DNA from: Merluccius polli
Lineage: Eukaryota > Chordata > Actinopteri > Gadiformes > Merlucciidae
Assembly: GCA_030340625.1 (NCBI GenBank)
Contig: JAOPHQ010004266.1
Coordinates: 372,501 to 436,500, forward strand
Length of the DNA stretch: 64,000 nt
Reading direction: 5' to 3'
In this document: piece after piece, positions 1 to 10,689 of the stretch
Layout of the letters: each line of letters opens with the position of its first letter
Numbering within the stretch: the first letter of the stretch is position 1
Notes under the pieces: generated by a model
Seen by the model: only the letters and a program-made list of their open reading frames with translations
Databases searched by the model: none
What the model was told of the DNA's origin: nothing
Translations under genes and position numbers: made by a program

Positions 1-1248
1 GGGGTTGGGGGGAGGGGGGGGCGGGTGGGGGTCCAAGGATAAATCACTGTTTTCACCACAGCAAAAAAAGGGGCCACAAAATGAAACAGTGGGGGGCTCC
101 TTACTCCTTGCAAATGGCCATCGAATTTTTTTATTTTATTTTTTGTCGGAGAAGGTGCACCGAATCTATCTATATGGCCTCTCTTTTTGCCCTTCTTCAG
201 TACTCACGGTTGATGGCTGAATGTGGGCAGACAGCAGACTGGATTAAAAAAAAGTAGGTTTAAATACATAATCTGCTCATAAAGGCTGTTCTGAGAGATA
301 TGCTGTGGTGCACATCCGCACGTCCAATATGGTATAGCCCACAACAGAACCAGTTTGGGAACATTTATGTAGGACTATAGGATGCTGGCATGAAGCCAAC
401 TCTTTGTCCTTTAGCTCACAAAAGTATCAAAGTCAAATACTATCTCAGTGGGCCAATTATTTGCAATACACTAGACAATACAATCCATCCACCCAAGTTT
501 AATATTAACGATTAGTGGAAAAAACATTTGATCTCTGAGGAAGTTGGACTGGCGCACACGTTACAATATGTTTCCTGCAGATGGATTTCGGTTCTAAACG
601 TCTCCTTGGAAAATGGCTGCGCCACTTCAATGTCATGAGCCAAAAGGTGAGGCTTTGCAGTTCAGCGGAAAAAGGCTGTTCCTGTCGGACCGATCACTCT
701 TGCCATTGCTACCTGTCAGATAGAGCAAATTGAATTTGTCTTCCTTCGGTGACTTGTCGTAACTCTAAACAGCGTATTAGTGCCTCCACTTATCAAAGCT
801 GAGCAAATCTTTTTAGCTAAGAACCTTGGGGGAAACGTGGCGAGAGAGGGAGGGAGGTGTCTAGATGACATTTTACACGGCCGGCGCGCTTCGGGATTGG
901 AAAGCTAACAGTAGAACGTGGTGTAATTCGCCGTTTATTAATATGGTCGAGGTCGCGACACATCTATAATTCATTCAACGTCTCTTTCGCACTGCTTAGG
1001 GTCACTTTGCTCTGCTAACATCCCAGCGACAGTTCAGGACATGCTCTTTAATAAGCTCAACGCATCCACATTGAACGTCGCAAAAATGGTGTCTAAATAA
1101 AACACAGTGGGTGGACTGGCCCCGATGTGTGTCTGTGTTTAAGGTTGTATACCGATAGCTTTGGTGTACTGTGTGACCCCAATGCTGCTCCTAAACCAGG
1201 ACACCCACTCATCACCTACCCTACTTGCACCCCCTAACACGGAACCCC

Positions 1249-1250
<2 letters not shown>

Positions 1251-1295
<45 letters not shown>

Positions 1296-1607
1296 CATCC
1301 CACCCTGCCAAGCCCATGAGGATTGAGGATATTAAAAAAAACCTGAGCGATGTCCCTGAGCCTTACAATCAGACACACACACACACACACACAGACATGC
1401 ACACACACACACACACACACACAACACACCTCCCCCCACTCTGTCAGAGCCTGGACCTCTCACTTTCACACTAGCCTTCACCCGCCGTGCACCCAGTGGG
1501 TGCTGCGCTGTCATGCATCTCTTCTGCCAGGGTGGGGGGGGGCACCTTTGTCTCTTCTGGACCTGAAGTGCTCCCGTGACATGGCAATGGCATTATCACT
1601 CCAATAA

Positions 1608-1645
<38 letters not shown>
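1251..1645. repeat. CA and GT microsatellite cluster
   Basis: (CA)n at 1251-1293 and 1371-1428, and (GT)n at about 1609-1645. Facing CA and GT arrays within 400 bp could pair as a long hairpin. The open frames here are low-complexity products of the repeats. Confidence 0.95.
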
Positions 1646-1650
<5 letters not shown>

Positions 1651-1714
1651 TGCGTGCCTTCTCTGTGGTGTTGCAAGTGAGCTCTGTTACTACCATGAGG
1701 GTTTCACTTTTCCA

Positions 1715-2145
1715 GTCTCTCTCACTCCCTGTCTCCCTCTCCCTCCCCCTCTCCCCCTTTCCCCATCTCCCTCTCTCCCTTTCCCCATCTCCCTCTCTCC
1801 CTTTCCCCATCTCCCTCTCTCCCTCCCCATCTCCCTCTCTCCATTTCCCTCTCTCCTTCCCCCTCTCCCTCCCCCTCTCTCCCTTTCCCCATCTCCCTCT
1901 CTCCCTCCCCATCTCCCTCTCTCCCTTTCCCCATCTCCCTCTCTCCCTCCCCATCTCCCTCTCTCCATTTCCCTCTCTCCTTCCCCCTCTCCCTCCCCCT
2001 CTCTCCCTTTCCCCATCTCCCTCTCTCCCTCCCCATCTCCCTCTCTCCCTCTCCCTCCCCCTCTCTCCCTCCCCATCTCCCTCTCTCCCTCTCCCTCCCC
2101 CTCTCTCCCTCCCCCTCTCCCGAGAATACATCTCTCTCTCTCCCT
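1715..2145. repeat. 430-bp polypyrimidine minisatellite
   Basis: Almost pure C/T on the plus strand (pure purine on the transcribed strand), made of shuffled CCCTCTCTCC and CTTTCCCCATCT units with a period near 22 bp and higher-order duplication. Such mirror-rich homopyrimidine DNA can form H-DNA. Translated frames are Ser/Pro- or Glu/Arg/Gly-rich artefacts. Confidence 0.95.
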
Positions 2146-2597
2146 CTGAAATACAACACCTGCTTCTCGTTTGACCCCTAATTAATTGGCTCATTAGAAA
2201 AAGAGACACAAGAAGCAACATTTTGTACAACAACAAAGGGACGTTTCATAGGATTAATACATTATTTCATGTAACAGATGATTCATGACTACACTCACAT
2301 ATTTCAATGCCACACACAATATTTCAATGTTTACAGTTGCCACCCTGGAAGGAAAATGCTGAGATAGTTACTTTATATAAATGTTTTAAAATAAATAAAA
2401 AATATTCATAGGATGGCTCTATCACATTTATAACAACCCAATATTTGACTTTGCACCATATCTTATAAATATGTATAAGCATCATGACAAACCAACACAA
2501 ACTGTTAACAACGAAAACATTTTAGGATATTATACAAACCAAAACTATAAAAAATTACACATCCACATACATTTCTACAGCTATTTTTAGCACTTAC

Positions 2598-2713
2598 TTT
2601 GGGGAACTGCTTTACTGGAATCAACACTTTCTGGCCCAGTTTCATGTTCTTGTTGATGACGACGTCGATGAACTTCTCTTCCTTGCCCTCATCTTTCTGG
2701 ACTTTTTCAATTT
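2598..2713 (-). CDS. khdrbs3: khdrbs3 coding exon 2 (QUA1 end and start of KH domain)
   Basis: Second coding exon. Joined to the single G left by exon 1, it encodes 39 residues beginning EIEKVQKDEG and ending KVLIPVKQFPK. It finishes QUA1 and enters the first strand of the KH domain (VLIPVKQ(F/Y)PK, followed in the family by FNFVGK). The block INKNMKLGQKVLIPVKQFPK identifies KHDRBS3; by recall, KHDRBS2 has SNKNIKLSERVLIPVKQYPK and Sam68 differs further. The acceptor is a strong pyrimidine tract ending ...ATCTCGTAG|AAATTG, and the donor is CCCAAA|GTAAGTG (phase 0). Compared with human there is one residue fewer in the acidic linker (KEEKF versus KDEEKY). Exon 3 is not in the 2.6 kb to the left, so the gene runs off the window. 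Confidence 0.94.
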
Positions 2714-3537
2714 CTACGAGATGGGAGCGGGAGCAGAGGTGGAGAACACATGAGCGTCTGTTTTCACAAGCATTGTGCACCACACACAGCTGTGTGAGAG
2801 CAGGCTATTGAATCCTCTCACATGTACTGAAATTATTGAAATAACCACAACCATTCTTGCCCATACACCACACATGGCATTCTATATTTATTTGTATATT
2901 GTAGTTATTTACACTTTACAAGTACAAGTAGAATGGTTTTAAGGGTAAGATGTATACACAGGTTTTTTTATTATTGTTATTATTATTATGAAAAAACATT
3001 TTTTATTATTGATTATTAATATTATTTCCGGGTTCACCAAAATAAAAGGCTACATGCTGTCCATATACTGGCATGATGAATTAACCCTAATCAACATGCA
3101 TGCATATGCTAGGAAAGAAACACTGGAGATGCAGCTTAAGATTATACAGCATTGCAGTTAATGCGCTGACCAAGAAACACAAAGAAACACATTCGCAAGT
3201 ACGAATTTGGAAGCGAAAGAAAGTGAAGCGCCCCGTTCACTTCTCTTCAAAACATCCTATTGTGTGAAAGAAATGGTAGTGGAATGACCAACTGGTAATT
3301 GGTTGGGGTGAAATATACTTTAAAATGCTGGTTGCAGAGCAAAACATCAGGTAGTAGTAGCATTCGTATCATCCCATGCTCTGGGATGTCTGTCAGCGAC
3401 GATGTGAAGTAGGCTAGCATGAGCTCAAATGTCAAGGTCACCCAAAAGTCAAACCAAACAGAACATATAAATGTTAGCCTTAAAAGGCGTTTCTATCTCC
3501 AAAGCTAGGAAGAGTTTGGAGGTGTGACAACGAATGG

Positions 3538-4145
3538 CTGGATACCCTTCAAATGTAAGGAATAATGTACAGCGAGCCGGTCATTATTGTAAAATAAACC
3601 CCTTCAGGGTGATTTAAGACCTATTATCCCACTTATTACATGGCTACTTACTAAATAAATCAATAATTTGACAGAAAATATAACAAAAAAATATTTGGTA
3701 ACACTTTAGCTTAGGGACCACATATTCACCAGTAGTATTAGTTGGCTGTACCAACTAGTTGCTAAGCTTGTCAACTTCCTTACTTACTACCAATAAGCAG
3801 TAATTAGCAGGTTATTGAGGGAAAACTCCAATATTAAAGTTAATGGCCTAGTAGTTGTAGAATATGGTCATGCAGAGTAATGCATTAATAAGTGCTTTAT
3901 AATGACTAATAAAGAGCCAATATGTGTGCTTATAAGCAACTAGTTAATGGTGAATATGTGGTCCCTAATCTAAAGTGTTACCAAATATTTTATTGATTTA
4001 AAAATGAAAAAAAATTGTATTTTAGATTCTACGTTTGGAAATAGCGTCCATAGCAACGGTCTGCTATTCAGAAATAACAGACCGTAGAATGCCGTAATTG
4101 ACGAATCAGAATCAGAAAGTATTCAAGAAATCTGTGTAATAAATG
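3538..4145. mobile_element. Decayed dispersed repeat interrupted by a MITE
   Basis: The stretch left of 3697 (containing TGTACAGCGAGCCGGTCATT and AACCCCTTCAGGGTGATTTA) and right of 3990 (containing AGCAACGGTCTGCTATTCAG) reads to me like the two halves of one fish interspersed repeat, split by the MITE at 3697-3982. This rests on recall only. I see no clear terminal repeats, so class and ends are uncertain. Confidence 0.35.
3697..3982. mobile_element. Non-autonomous DNA transposon (MITE), 286 bp, hAT-like
   Basis: Terminal inverted repeats of about 34 bp with one mismatch: left GGTAACACTTTAG..., right ...CTAAAGTGTTACC, extending inward through GGGACCACATATTCACC. Both ends are flanked by AAATATTT (3689-3696 and 3983-3990), an 8-bp direct repeat as hAT elements make. 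That octamer is palindromic, so it could instead be part of the inverted repeat. No coding capacity. Confidence 0.8.
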
Positions 4146-4460
4146 CAGATATGAAAAGTGATTCAATGGTGTAGGTTTAACATTCCTCTTATCTCCAGGG
4201 AGACAGAGATTCGCCTTTATTAACACCGATGCACCGCCTTGTCACCACACACCACAGAGCCAGCTCCTTTCCTTCCACTACTTCACTGCTACCTCTCCGC
4301 TCGGTGACAAATACAGCACAGTGCAACCAATTAATCACCATGTGTATGTTCTCCAAGTGGGACACGAGTCACCCATCCAGGTGTTGTAACCCGCTTGTCC
4401 CCGGTCACAGCTACCAAGGCTGGAGGCTGTCCCACAGATGGGACGTGAGCCCACAGCAGG

Positions 4461-4513
4461 GTGACACACACACACTCACACACACAGATAAAGACACACG
4501 CACACAGATATAA

Positions 4514-4546
<33 letters not shown>

Positions 4547-4760
4547 TTAAGGACATGCACGCACATACACACACACAGATATAAATACACTAACACACAC
4601 ACAGACACCCACAAACAGATGAAGACATGCACGCACATAAACACACAGATAAAAAATGCACGTCTACACATAAACACACACACACATAGGCAGATAAAAA
4701 CATGCATGCACACACAGCCAAATATAAACACACACAAACAGCCAAATATAAACACACACA
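4461..4760. repeat. CA-rich minisatellite
   Basis: CACACA runs with interspersed CAGATATAAATACAC and GACATGCACGCACATA blocks repeating about every 40-60 bp, so a degenerate higher-order array grown from a CA microsatellite. Confidence 0.85.
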
Positions 4761-4799
4761 GGTAAGAAGGAATGGAGGACCCCTGAGGCCCCCCTGGGA

Positions 4800-4870
4800 G
4801 TACAGAGAGGAACATGCAAACTCCACACAGCCAGGAGCACCGAGTGGGAATCAAACCCACATCCCTGGAG
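4800..4870. mobile_element. Fragment of a dispersed vertebrate repeat that seeds the 41-bp array
   Basis: Contains AACATGCAAACTCCACACAG followed by GGGAATCAAACCCACATCCC, a pair that I recall as part of a very common interspersed repeat in fish. Its last part, CCTGGAGCTAACTCAGACTG, is the first unit of the adjacent minisatellite, so the array probably arose by expansion of the end of this repeat. Confidence 0.5.
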
Positions 4871-5070
4871 CTAACTCAGACTGACCCACCATATCAACAT
4901 GGACCTGGATCTAACTCAGATTGAACCACCACGTCAACATGGACCTGGAGCTAACTCAAGACTGAACCACCACGTCAACATGGACCTGGAGCTAACTCAA
5001 GACTGAACCACCACGTCAACATGGACCTGGAGCTAACTCAAGACTGAACCACCACGTCAACATGGACCAG
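4865..5070. repeat. 41-bp minisatellite, left part
   Basis: About five tandem copies of a 41-bp unit (CATGGACCTGGAGCTAACTC, then AAGACTGAACCACCACGTCA and A). The array is cut at 5070 by a Harbinger element and resumes at 7007. Confidence 0.95.
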
Positions 5071-5283
5071 GGGTCCGTTTCACAAAGCAGGTTCAATAAC
5101 CTCTGAGTCTAATCCTAAACACTGAGTTGATCTACACTGAGATAGAAAACTCGGAGCTTTCGGTTCCAGAACAGCGGATTTGAGTTAATTTGATCAACTC
5201 AGAGGAGTTTCACCTAGGGTTAAGCGCGTGCACCACAACTATAAAACGCCAGCATCAATGGAGACCCGATTCGACGAGTCACC

Positions 5284-5552
5284 ATGGCAACGGGGAAGAG
5301 GAGGTCTACGTTTTTCACCAACCTCGAATTGGAAATCTTAATGTGCTCATATGGCGAGTTTCAACACGTTTTTAGAAAGAAGTGCAACACTGCTGCGTAA
5401 GTTTAAATGTAGTCCTTTGCAATCACAATAATATTACAGGGGAAACTGCTTGAATGGTAACTATTCATTTATTTCATTTAGGTGCAATCCCGCGGGGGAG
5501 AAGCACACTTGGCAGCAGCTTAAGATGACATATAAAAACATTGTTCAAACAG
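5284..5552 (+). pseudogene. Harbinger Myb/SANT-like protein gene remnant (two exons)
   Basis: Exon A (5284-5396) starts MATGKRRSTFFTNLELEILM and ends at donor GC|GTAAGT. Exon B (5482-5552) follows acceptor TTTAG and continues the frame as ACNPAGEKHTWQQLKMTYKN, ending IVQT. The two join in phase. The fold is the trihelix/Myb DNA-binding domain that Harbinger elements encode next to the transposase. It is broken: the next donor reads CAG|ATAAG instead of GTAAG, and the rest of the gene is missing. The start was chosen because it is the family start and directly follows CACC. Confidence 0.75.
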
Positions 5553-5918
5553 ATAAGACCTTGGCATGATCATTTTGATAATGTTTTACACTGTAAAGTA
5601 AATATTAAGTGGCTATTTGACTGTATACAGTTGCCTTGCTCAAGTGCTCTGCATCTCCGACATTGTACAAAAAACTTCCATTTGCAAAGAAACACAGTGC
5701 AACACACAATATCTGCTGGGATGTGAGAGCATGACTACGGTTGGTAATGTTGCAATGTTGTTGACGTGAAACGGTACCGCTGAAAAAGATAATTGTCTGG
5801 AAATGTTAATTGTCTGGAAAGGCTACATCTATGCACGGTCTGATAACCCTCTCCCGACGAATATTTAATTCTCTGCGCAGTAATGCTGCACCATCATCCA
5901 CGGGATCGTTGTCAAAAG

Positions 5919-6470
5919 CAGTGCTTGAAGTGGGCCGGTACTCACCGGTACGCAGTACTGGCACTTCTACATTTTACCCTTTAGCGTACCGGCACTTTTT
6001 CTTGTATACCGGTGTCGTGCCAAAAAGTGATTGTCTGCCAGAAATTGATTGAAGGCCAAATACAGTTACTCAAAGGTGATTTCTGCCTAAATATGACTTG
6101 ATCTCATTCATAAGCTTCATAATATAAACACTGGAGCTCACAGGACAGCTTGGAATTCTTTTAAAGGACCATTACAACACAAAATAGGCATTTTCACTTG
6201 CCAAAAATGGATTGAATAACAAACGTTAAACTTTCGAAGACACGTGCCTTTGCTATAATTACATTATAATACAGTTGTGTGTATCTGCATATTATGGCCG
6301 TTTAATCCAGAGAAAAGCAGACGTTTTTGCGCTACTGCTCAACGGGCTGCTGTGCGCGCTCCCGCGGAAGTCAGATTCTGGCAGACAATCACTTTTTGGC
6401 ACGACACCGGCACTTGTCACAGGCTGCCGGTACTCTACTTTGCCCTAACCAGGGGCGCATCTACCGGAGT

Positions 6471-6509
<39 letters not shown>

Positions 6510-6610
6510 TCGGTCGTAGGTCCGGGGTGGGTTAATATCGCGCGCACCCCCCGTCGCTTATATGTGAATAAGGGAGTACCGGCACTTATTTTTTTCCACT
6601 TCGAGCGCTG
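5919..6610. mobile_element. hAT element (692 bp) nested in the Harbinger
   Basis: Perfect 8-bp target duplication GTCAAAAG at 5911-5918 and 6611-6618. Ends CAGTGCTTGAAGTGG / complement CAGCGCTCGAAGTGG (13 of 15 match). Subterminal GTACCGGCACTT motifs recur at both ends, and an internal inverted pair (GTCGTGCCAAAAAGTGATTG, about 6007 and 6385) gives further palindromic structure. No transposase frame. Contains a 34-base C run at 6475-6508. Confidence 0.85.
6475..6545. repeat. C34 homopolymer with adjoining CGCGCG module
   Basis: Thirty-four C, then CGTCGGTCGTAGGTCCGGGG and TGGGTTAATATCGCGCGC. The complement closely resembles the G-run plus CGCGCGATCATAACACACC module at 33756-33800 in another hAT element. 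Homopolymer length may be inexact in the assembly. Confidence 0.8.
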
Positions 6611-7006
6611 GTCAAAAGGACATGCCATGTTCGTGAAAAAAGTCACCTCCTACTGTGCCTAATGGACTTCTGAAATAGCCTACTGACTCTGATTTTTTAA
6701 ATGATTTTTGACAGACGGCTACGCCAAAACTCGCCTGCTGACTGAATGAATGAGGAAATCAAATGGCGTGTGTGGCTGAAAGAGGGCGGAGACAGAGAGA
6801 AACTCTAGGTCCATTGAGAAAAACCTGGTCCCGACCAGGTTAGGTTCATAGAGTCTGTTACTACGGTAACTGACCCAGAGCTTAAGTTATCTCTCTCTGT
6901 GAAACAGGCTAGAGTTACCCCTCTTTCTCTCATTTCATCTCGTTTCCCTCATTTCAGGGTTAATAAACTCAGGGTTTTCACTAAACCTGCTTTGTGAAAC
7001 GGACCC

Positions 7007-7578
7007 CTGGAGCTAACTCAAGACTGAACCACCACGTCAACATGGACCTGGAGCTAACTCAAGACTGAACCACCATGTCAACATGGACCTGGAGCTAACT
7101 CAGACTGACCCACCATATCAACATGGACCTGGATCTAACTCAGATTGAACCACCACGTCAACATGGACCTGGAGCTAACTCAAGACTGAACCACCACGTC
7201 AACATGGACCTGGAGCTAACTCAAGACTGAACCACCACGTCAACATGGACCTGGAGCTAACTCAAGACTGAACCACCACGTCAACATGGACCTGGAGCTA
7301 ACTCAAGACTGACCCACCATGTCAACATGGACCTGGAGCTAACTCAAGACTGACCCACCACATCAACATGAACCTGGAGCTAACTCAAGACTGAACCACC
7401 ACGTCAACATGGACCTGGAGCTAACTCAAGACTGAACCACCACATCAACATGACCTGGAGCTAACTCAAGACTGAACCACCATATCAACATGGACCTGGA
7501 GCTAACTCAGACTGACCCACCATATCAACATGTACCTGGCACTAACTCAGACTGAACCACCATGTCAACATTGACCTG
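7007..7578. repeat. 41-bp minisatellite, right part
   Basis: About 14 further copies of the same 41-bp unit. The variant pair ...GACCCACCATATCAACATGG / CTCAGATTGAACC found at the start of the left part recurs at about 7095-7160, showing a higher-order duplication of several units. Some units carry small deletions (7451). Confidence 0.95.
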
Positions 7579-7680
7579 CACGCTGGTGTGCTGACTGGTG
7601 CAAGTTAGAATAGATCTGCTTTCATACAAATGTTCATCCTAATGTTTAAATATTTTCTTTCCTCCCTCACTCCCTGCTCT

Positions 7681-7774
7681 CTTTTTCTTTCTTTCTTTTT
7701 TTCTTTCTGTCTTTCTTTCTTTCTTCCTTTTCTTTTTTTCTTTCTGTCTTTCTTTCTTTCTTTCTTCCTTCTTT

Positions 7775-7841
<67 letters not shown>
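7681..7841. repeat. (TTTC)n microsatellite
   Basis: TTTC units with interruptions at the left and perfect from about 7774, a pure pyrimidine strand. Lys/Glu/Arg-rich frames on the minus strand are artefacts. Confidence 0.95.
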
Positions 7842-8002
7842 CTATAACCATGCTCCTTCTCAGAGCGGCTCCTGTCATTATAAGTGGTATTTACAGTACA
7901 GACGCTTGCTTCATGGGTGGCTGAGCCACGCAGGGAGGCTGACATGGCAGCTGCCTGCCTTCCGATTAGCAATGGATTCACTTAAAAGCAGCCCTGTGAT
8001 TT

Positions 8003-8052
<50 letters not shown>

Positions 8053-8657
8053 CTCTCTCTCAAATTCATAAGCAGGGTAGATTTGGTGGGATTATGCACA
8101 ACTCCAGTAGCCCAGTGTTGCTGGCTGGCTGGCTGGCTGAGTGAGGAGGAGGAGGAGGAGGAGGAGGAGGAGGAGGAGGAGGAGGAGGAGGAGGAGGCGG
8201 CAACTGGGTCATTAATCCTACTTCAGTTCCACTGCAAGCAGAGGAGATAAATATTGAACATCTACCCCAGTCGTGGCGTGCATATTGTGCTTATTACAGA
8301 ACAAGGCATCGGGATCAACATTTGCTATTCATCTAGGGGACGTGAAGCCCGGGTTATAACTGACATGTTGCCCCTACATGCACCCAGCAGGGGTGCAGCA
8401 CCGCCGCTGGATGACTAGCGCCACTGCAATCAGCCATGGAAAAAATATATATATATATATTTTGAATTTCATTTTAAAAAATATATATTTATTTAAAGAC
8501 ATCATAGGTGCCCCCTACTGCAACCCACTCAATTGTTAAATTGCTATTATTTTAGAAAAATTGTGGAAAAATACAGATACTGACAGCAAAATAGTGCTCT
8601 GCTATAGAAGACTAAAAACTGCATGATGATACTGTAGTTGGGAGGAGCTCATAAATG
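7842..8657. other. Intron stretch with (CT)n and (GGA)n
   Basis: Holds (CT)n at 8006-8061, (GGCT)4 at about 8122-8138, (GGA)n at 8144-8197 and a short (TA)n at about 8447-8460. No gene or transposon recognised in the rest. Confidence 0.85.
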
Positions 8658-9126
8658 GCTTTAGACGTTCACACTGCAAGCCTTAGCGCTCAATTTGGAT
8701 TTATTACTCAGATCCAATGTTTTGGTTTAGCTGTTTACATTATTTTCAGAAATCAGTTTCCAGTGTGAATTGGTCACAGTCCTGAACTGACCCGCATGTG
8801 CAGAAGAACAATAACAAAGACGTCACGTGTGATAACAAGGACTAGGATGGGGAGAAAGGGAGCCAATTTAATTATGGCTTTTTGTGGAGCAATGGCTGCT
8901 ACTTCAGTACGGAGGAGCCAGGAGTGGTGGGATTGTGACATGAAATGGCTTCACTGAAACCGATTTCACATAAAATGTCCATATGTTAAGGGCTACTTTA
9001 TCTGATTTATAACCACATATGAAAGAGGCCCAGATCAGAATACCATGTGATTTGTGCTGTTCGCATTGTTACGAAAAAAGTCACATATGAGCAAAAAAAA
9101 TCAGATGTGGGCTTCAGTCTGAACGC
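8658..9126. mobile_element. Old MITE with CGTTCASACTG termini
   Basis: Left end ACGTTCACACTGCAAGCC followed by TTTGGATTT. The right end complement reads GCGTTCAGACTGAAGCC followed by ACATCTGATTT. The same terminal motif bounds the element at 23116-24275, so both belong to one family. No target duplication can be read with confidence. The class is probably hAT or a related superfamily. Confidence 0.55.
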
Positions 9127-10689
9127 AGTATGTAGGAACCATAAAGACAAGTAACACCACAGGTGATTTAGTGCTAGAAAGTATCATCCATATTTGATTA
9201 TGTAGAACAGAAACAATTAGTATATTGAAATAATTGCAGATTTGAAAAACTTGAGCTGACCATTTCTGTTTGAATGCACCCCTTTTGGAATCAGTGATCA
9301 AACTGAAACCACTCTGCGCCCGTCAGCATCATGCACACGCACATTAACATAGTGCACCTCACACACAGGAACAAATCTGCTACTGGAAAAACATTTTTTT
9401 TCTTTTGGTTTGTTGTTTTGAGTTATGTTAATAGGATCAACATTTGTAATTTATCCAAGTAACTTGGGTCATATCTGATTTATGATATTATATCGTAGTT
9501 ATATTTTGTTATGTTTTAAGGTTTTTTTTGTAACAATAAATTGCATTTTGACAGCCACATCTTTATATTGTGGTTTTAGATCTACTGTTAAATGTAATGC
9601 AGCTCAATACACTTGTTGATTGGGAAGTGACTTTGGAATATGATTTTTAAGTTTTTTGGAGAGTTGGCAGACTGTTACAGCCAGAGCAGGTGTTAAATGC
9701 TGACATGTCAGAGCTCTCTCCTGAGTGTGTGTGGTGATAGCTGATTTATCCTGGGTGCCATGATTACTCCCAATACACCGCAGGTGTGCAGCCCTACCCA
9801 GCCCCAGAGTCCCATCAGTCAGACTCAGGCCAGATGAGGCTGTAAACCAGCTATCAACCACACACACTCCACAGCCATGTCTTCTATGTCTTCAACATCC
9901 TGTTGAAGACAACCCTGTTGTACTGTTAATTTCATATTCTCTTTAACTTTTCTGATTTGGGATTTTTTTTATAGTTTTTCGAAAAGGACCAAAAAATATT
10001 TATCTATGTTCTCGTGATCCTGAAATACACATAAGAAAAAGCTAAAAAAGATTTTGTAATAAAATACAATGGGGCGGGCCTAGTTTACTGTTTTGTTTAA
10101 GAGATATTCTACTGAAGAAAACTTGTTTGTCCGAGTGGATGAAGCTTTCAGAAGGGGGTCTTTATTTTATTTAGCAGATTTTTTAGCAGACAGTTTTGAA
10201 ACGGCACCTAAACCTGTTAAAGTCCAGCGTTTTGTCGTGTGCCGAATGACTATGTGAAGCCTGCGTGAGCATGTTATAAAATCAAATAGGAAAGTACTTG
10301 GTTACGATTAGCAGATAGCAGTCAATCGGCTAACAGGCTATCAGTCAGTTTAAAGTGCTCCCAGTGAAAACAAATCTTGACAGCTCCGTCGGTCTTGCCG
10401 TTTCTCAAAGTGGTAGCGTGTAGCGAGTGTGGGGAATTACCACACAGGAACCTGAATGTCAGAGGACAAGACAAGCAGAATGTGCTACTTGCTAAAAGCA
10501 TGGATGTAGGCTAAAATATAAAAAGTGACATGAACAATGACGGTGTACTAAAAACAACAACCAAAGGTTCTCAAATAATGTTATAATACAATACAAATAC
10601 AAAACTAATGAAGGACACTTTGGTTATTGGAATACTGCAGTGCAAGCAAATAACAGAACGTTGAACACGTTTAGTTGTTAATGGGTTAA
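9127..10689. other. Intron stretch, nothing recognised
   Basis: AT-rich unique-looking sequence. Open frames are short, without domain features or splice context. Confidence 0.7.

Larger units (their letters stand above)
1..2597 (-). other. khdrbs3: khdrbs3 intron 2 (partial)
   Basis: Starts with donor GTAAGTG directly after exon 2 and continues beyond the left edge. Positions 1-32 are a G-rich run, about 40-1250 hold nothing I can name, 1251-2145 are simple repeats, and 2146-2597 are AT-rich with no recognised feature. No FNFVGKLLGPRG-like exon 3 is visible on the minus strand here. Confidence 0.85.
5842..6650 (-). pseudogene. Harbinger transposase C-terminal remnant, split by a hAT insertion
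   Basis: Once the hAT at 5919-6610 and one target duplication are removed, the minus strand reads in frame ...FTNMACPFDNDPVDDGAALL then RRELNIRRERVI, which I recognise as the C-terminal tail of Harbinger DDE transposases. The catalytic part is absent. The 8-bp duplication falls inside the coding sequence, so the hAT landed in the transposase gene. Confidence 0.6.
5071..7006. mobile_element. Decayed PIF/Harbinger transposon inserted in the 41-bp array
   Basis: Terminal inverted repeats GGGTCCGTTTCACAAAGCAG (left) and its complement at 6987-7006. Flanks are CAG (5068-5070) and CTG (7007-7009); the empty array unit reads ACCTGGAG. Fish Harbinger elements are known to use a CCWGG core and make 3-bp CWG duplications, which fits apart from the central base. 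Inside are remnants of both Harbinger genes in convergent order: a Myb/SANT-like gene on plus (5284-5552) and the transposase C-terminus on minus (about 5842-5918 and 6619-6650). Most of the transposase is deleted, and a hAT element interrupts it. Not mobile by itself. Confidence 0.85.

Noticed and set aside
1511..2236. Long open frames (up to 241 codons) over the CT-rich region
   Set aside because: Translation of a polypyrimidine/polypurine repeat; all frames stay open for compositional reasons, with no domain or splice context.
2505..2783. Full 92-codon minus-strand frame around exon 2 as an independent gene
   Set aside because: Only 2598-2713 is protein-like; the flanks are intron, as shown by the acceptor and donor and the family exon boundary.
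4830..4865. tRNA-like T-loop word (GGGAATCAAACCCAC)
   Set aside because: No acceptor stem or anticodon arm around it; it belongs to a dispersed repeat.
4865..7578. Regular 41-bp repeats resembling a CRISPR array
   Set aside because: Units are contiguous with no unique spacers, and the context is a vertebrate intron; it is a minisatellite.
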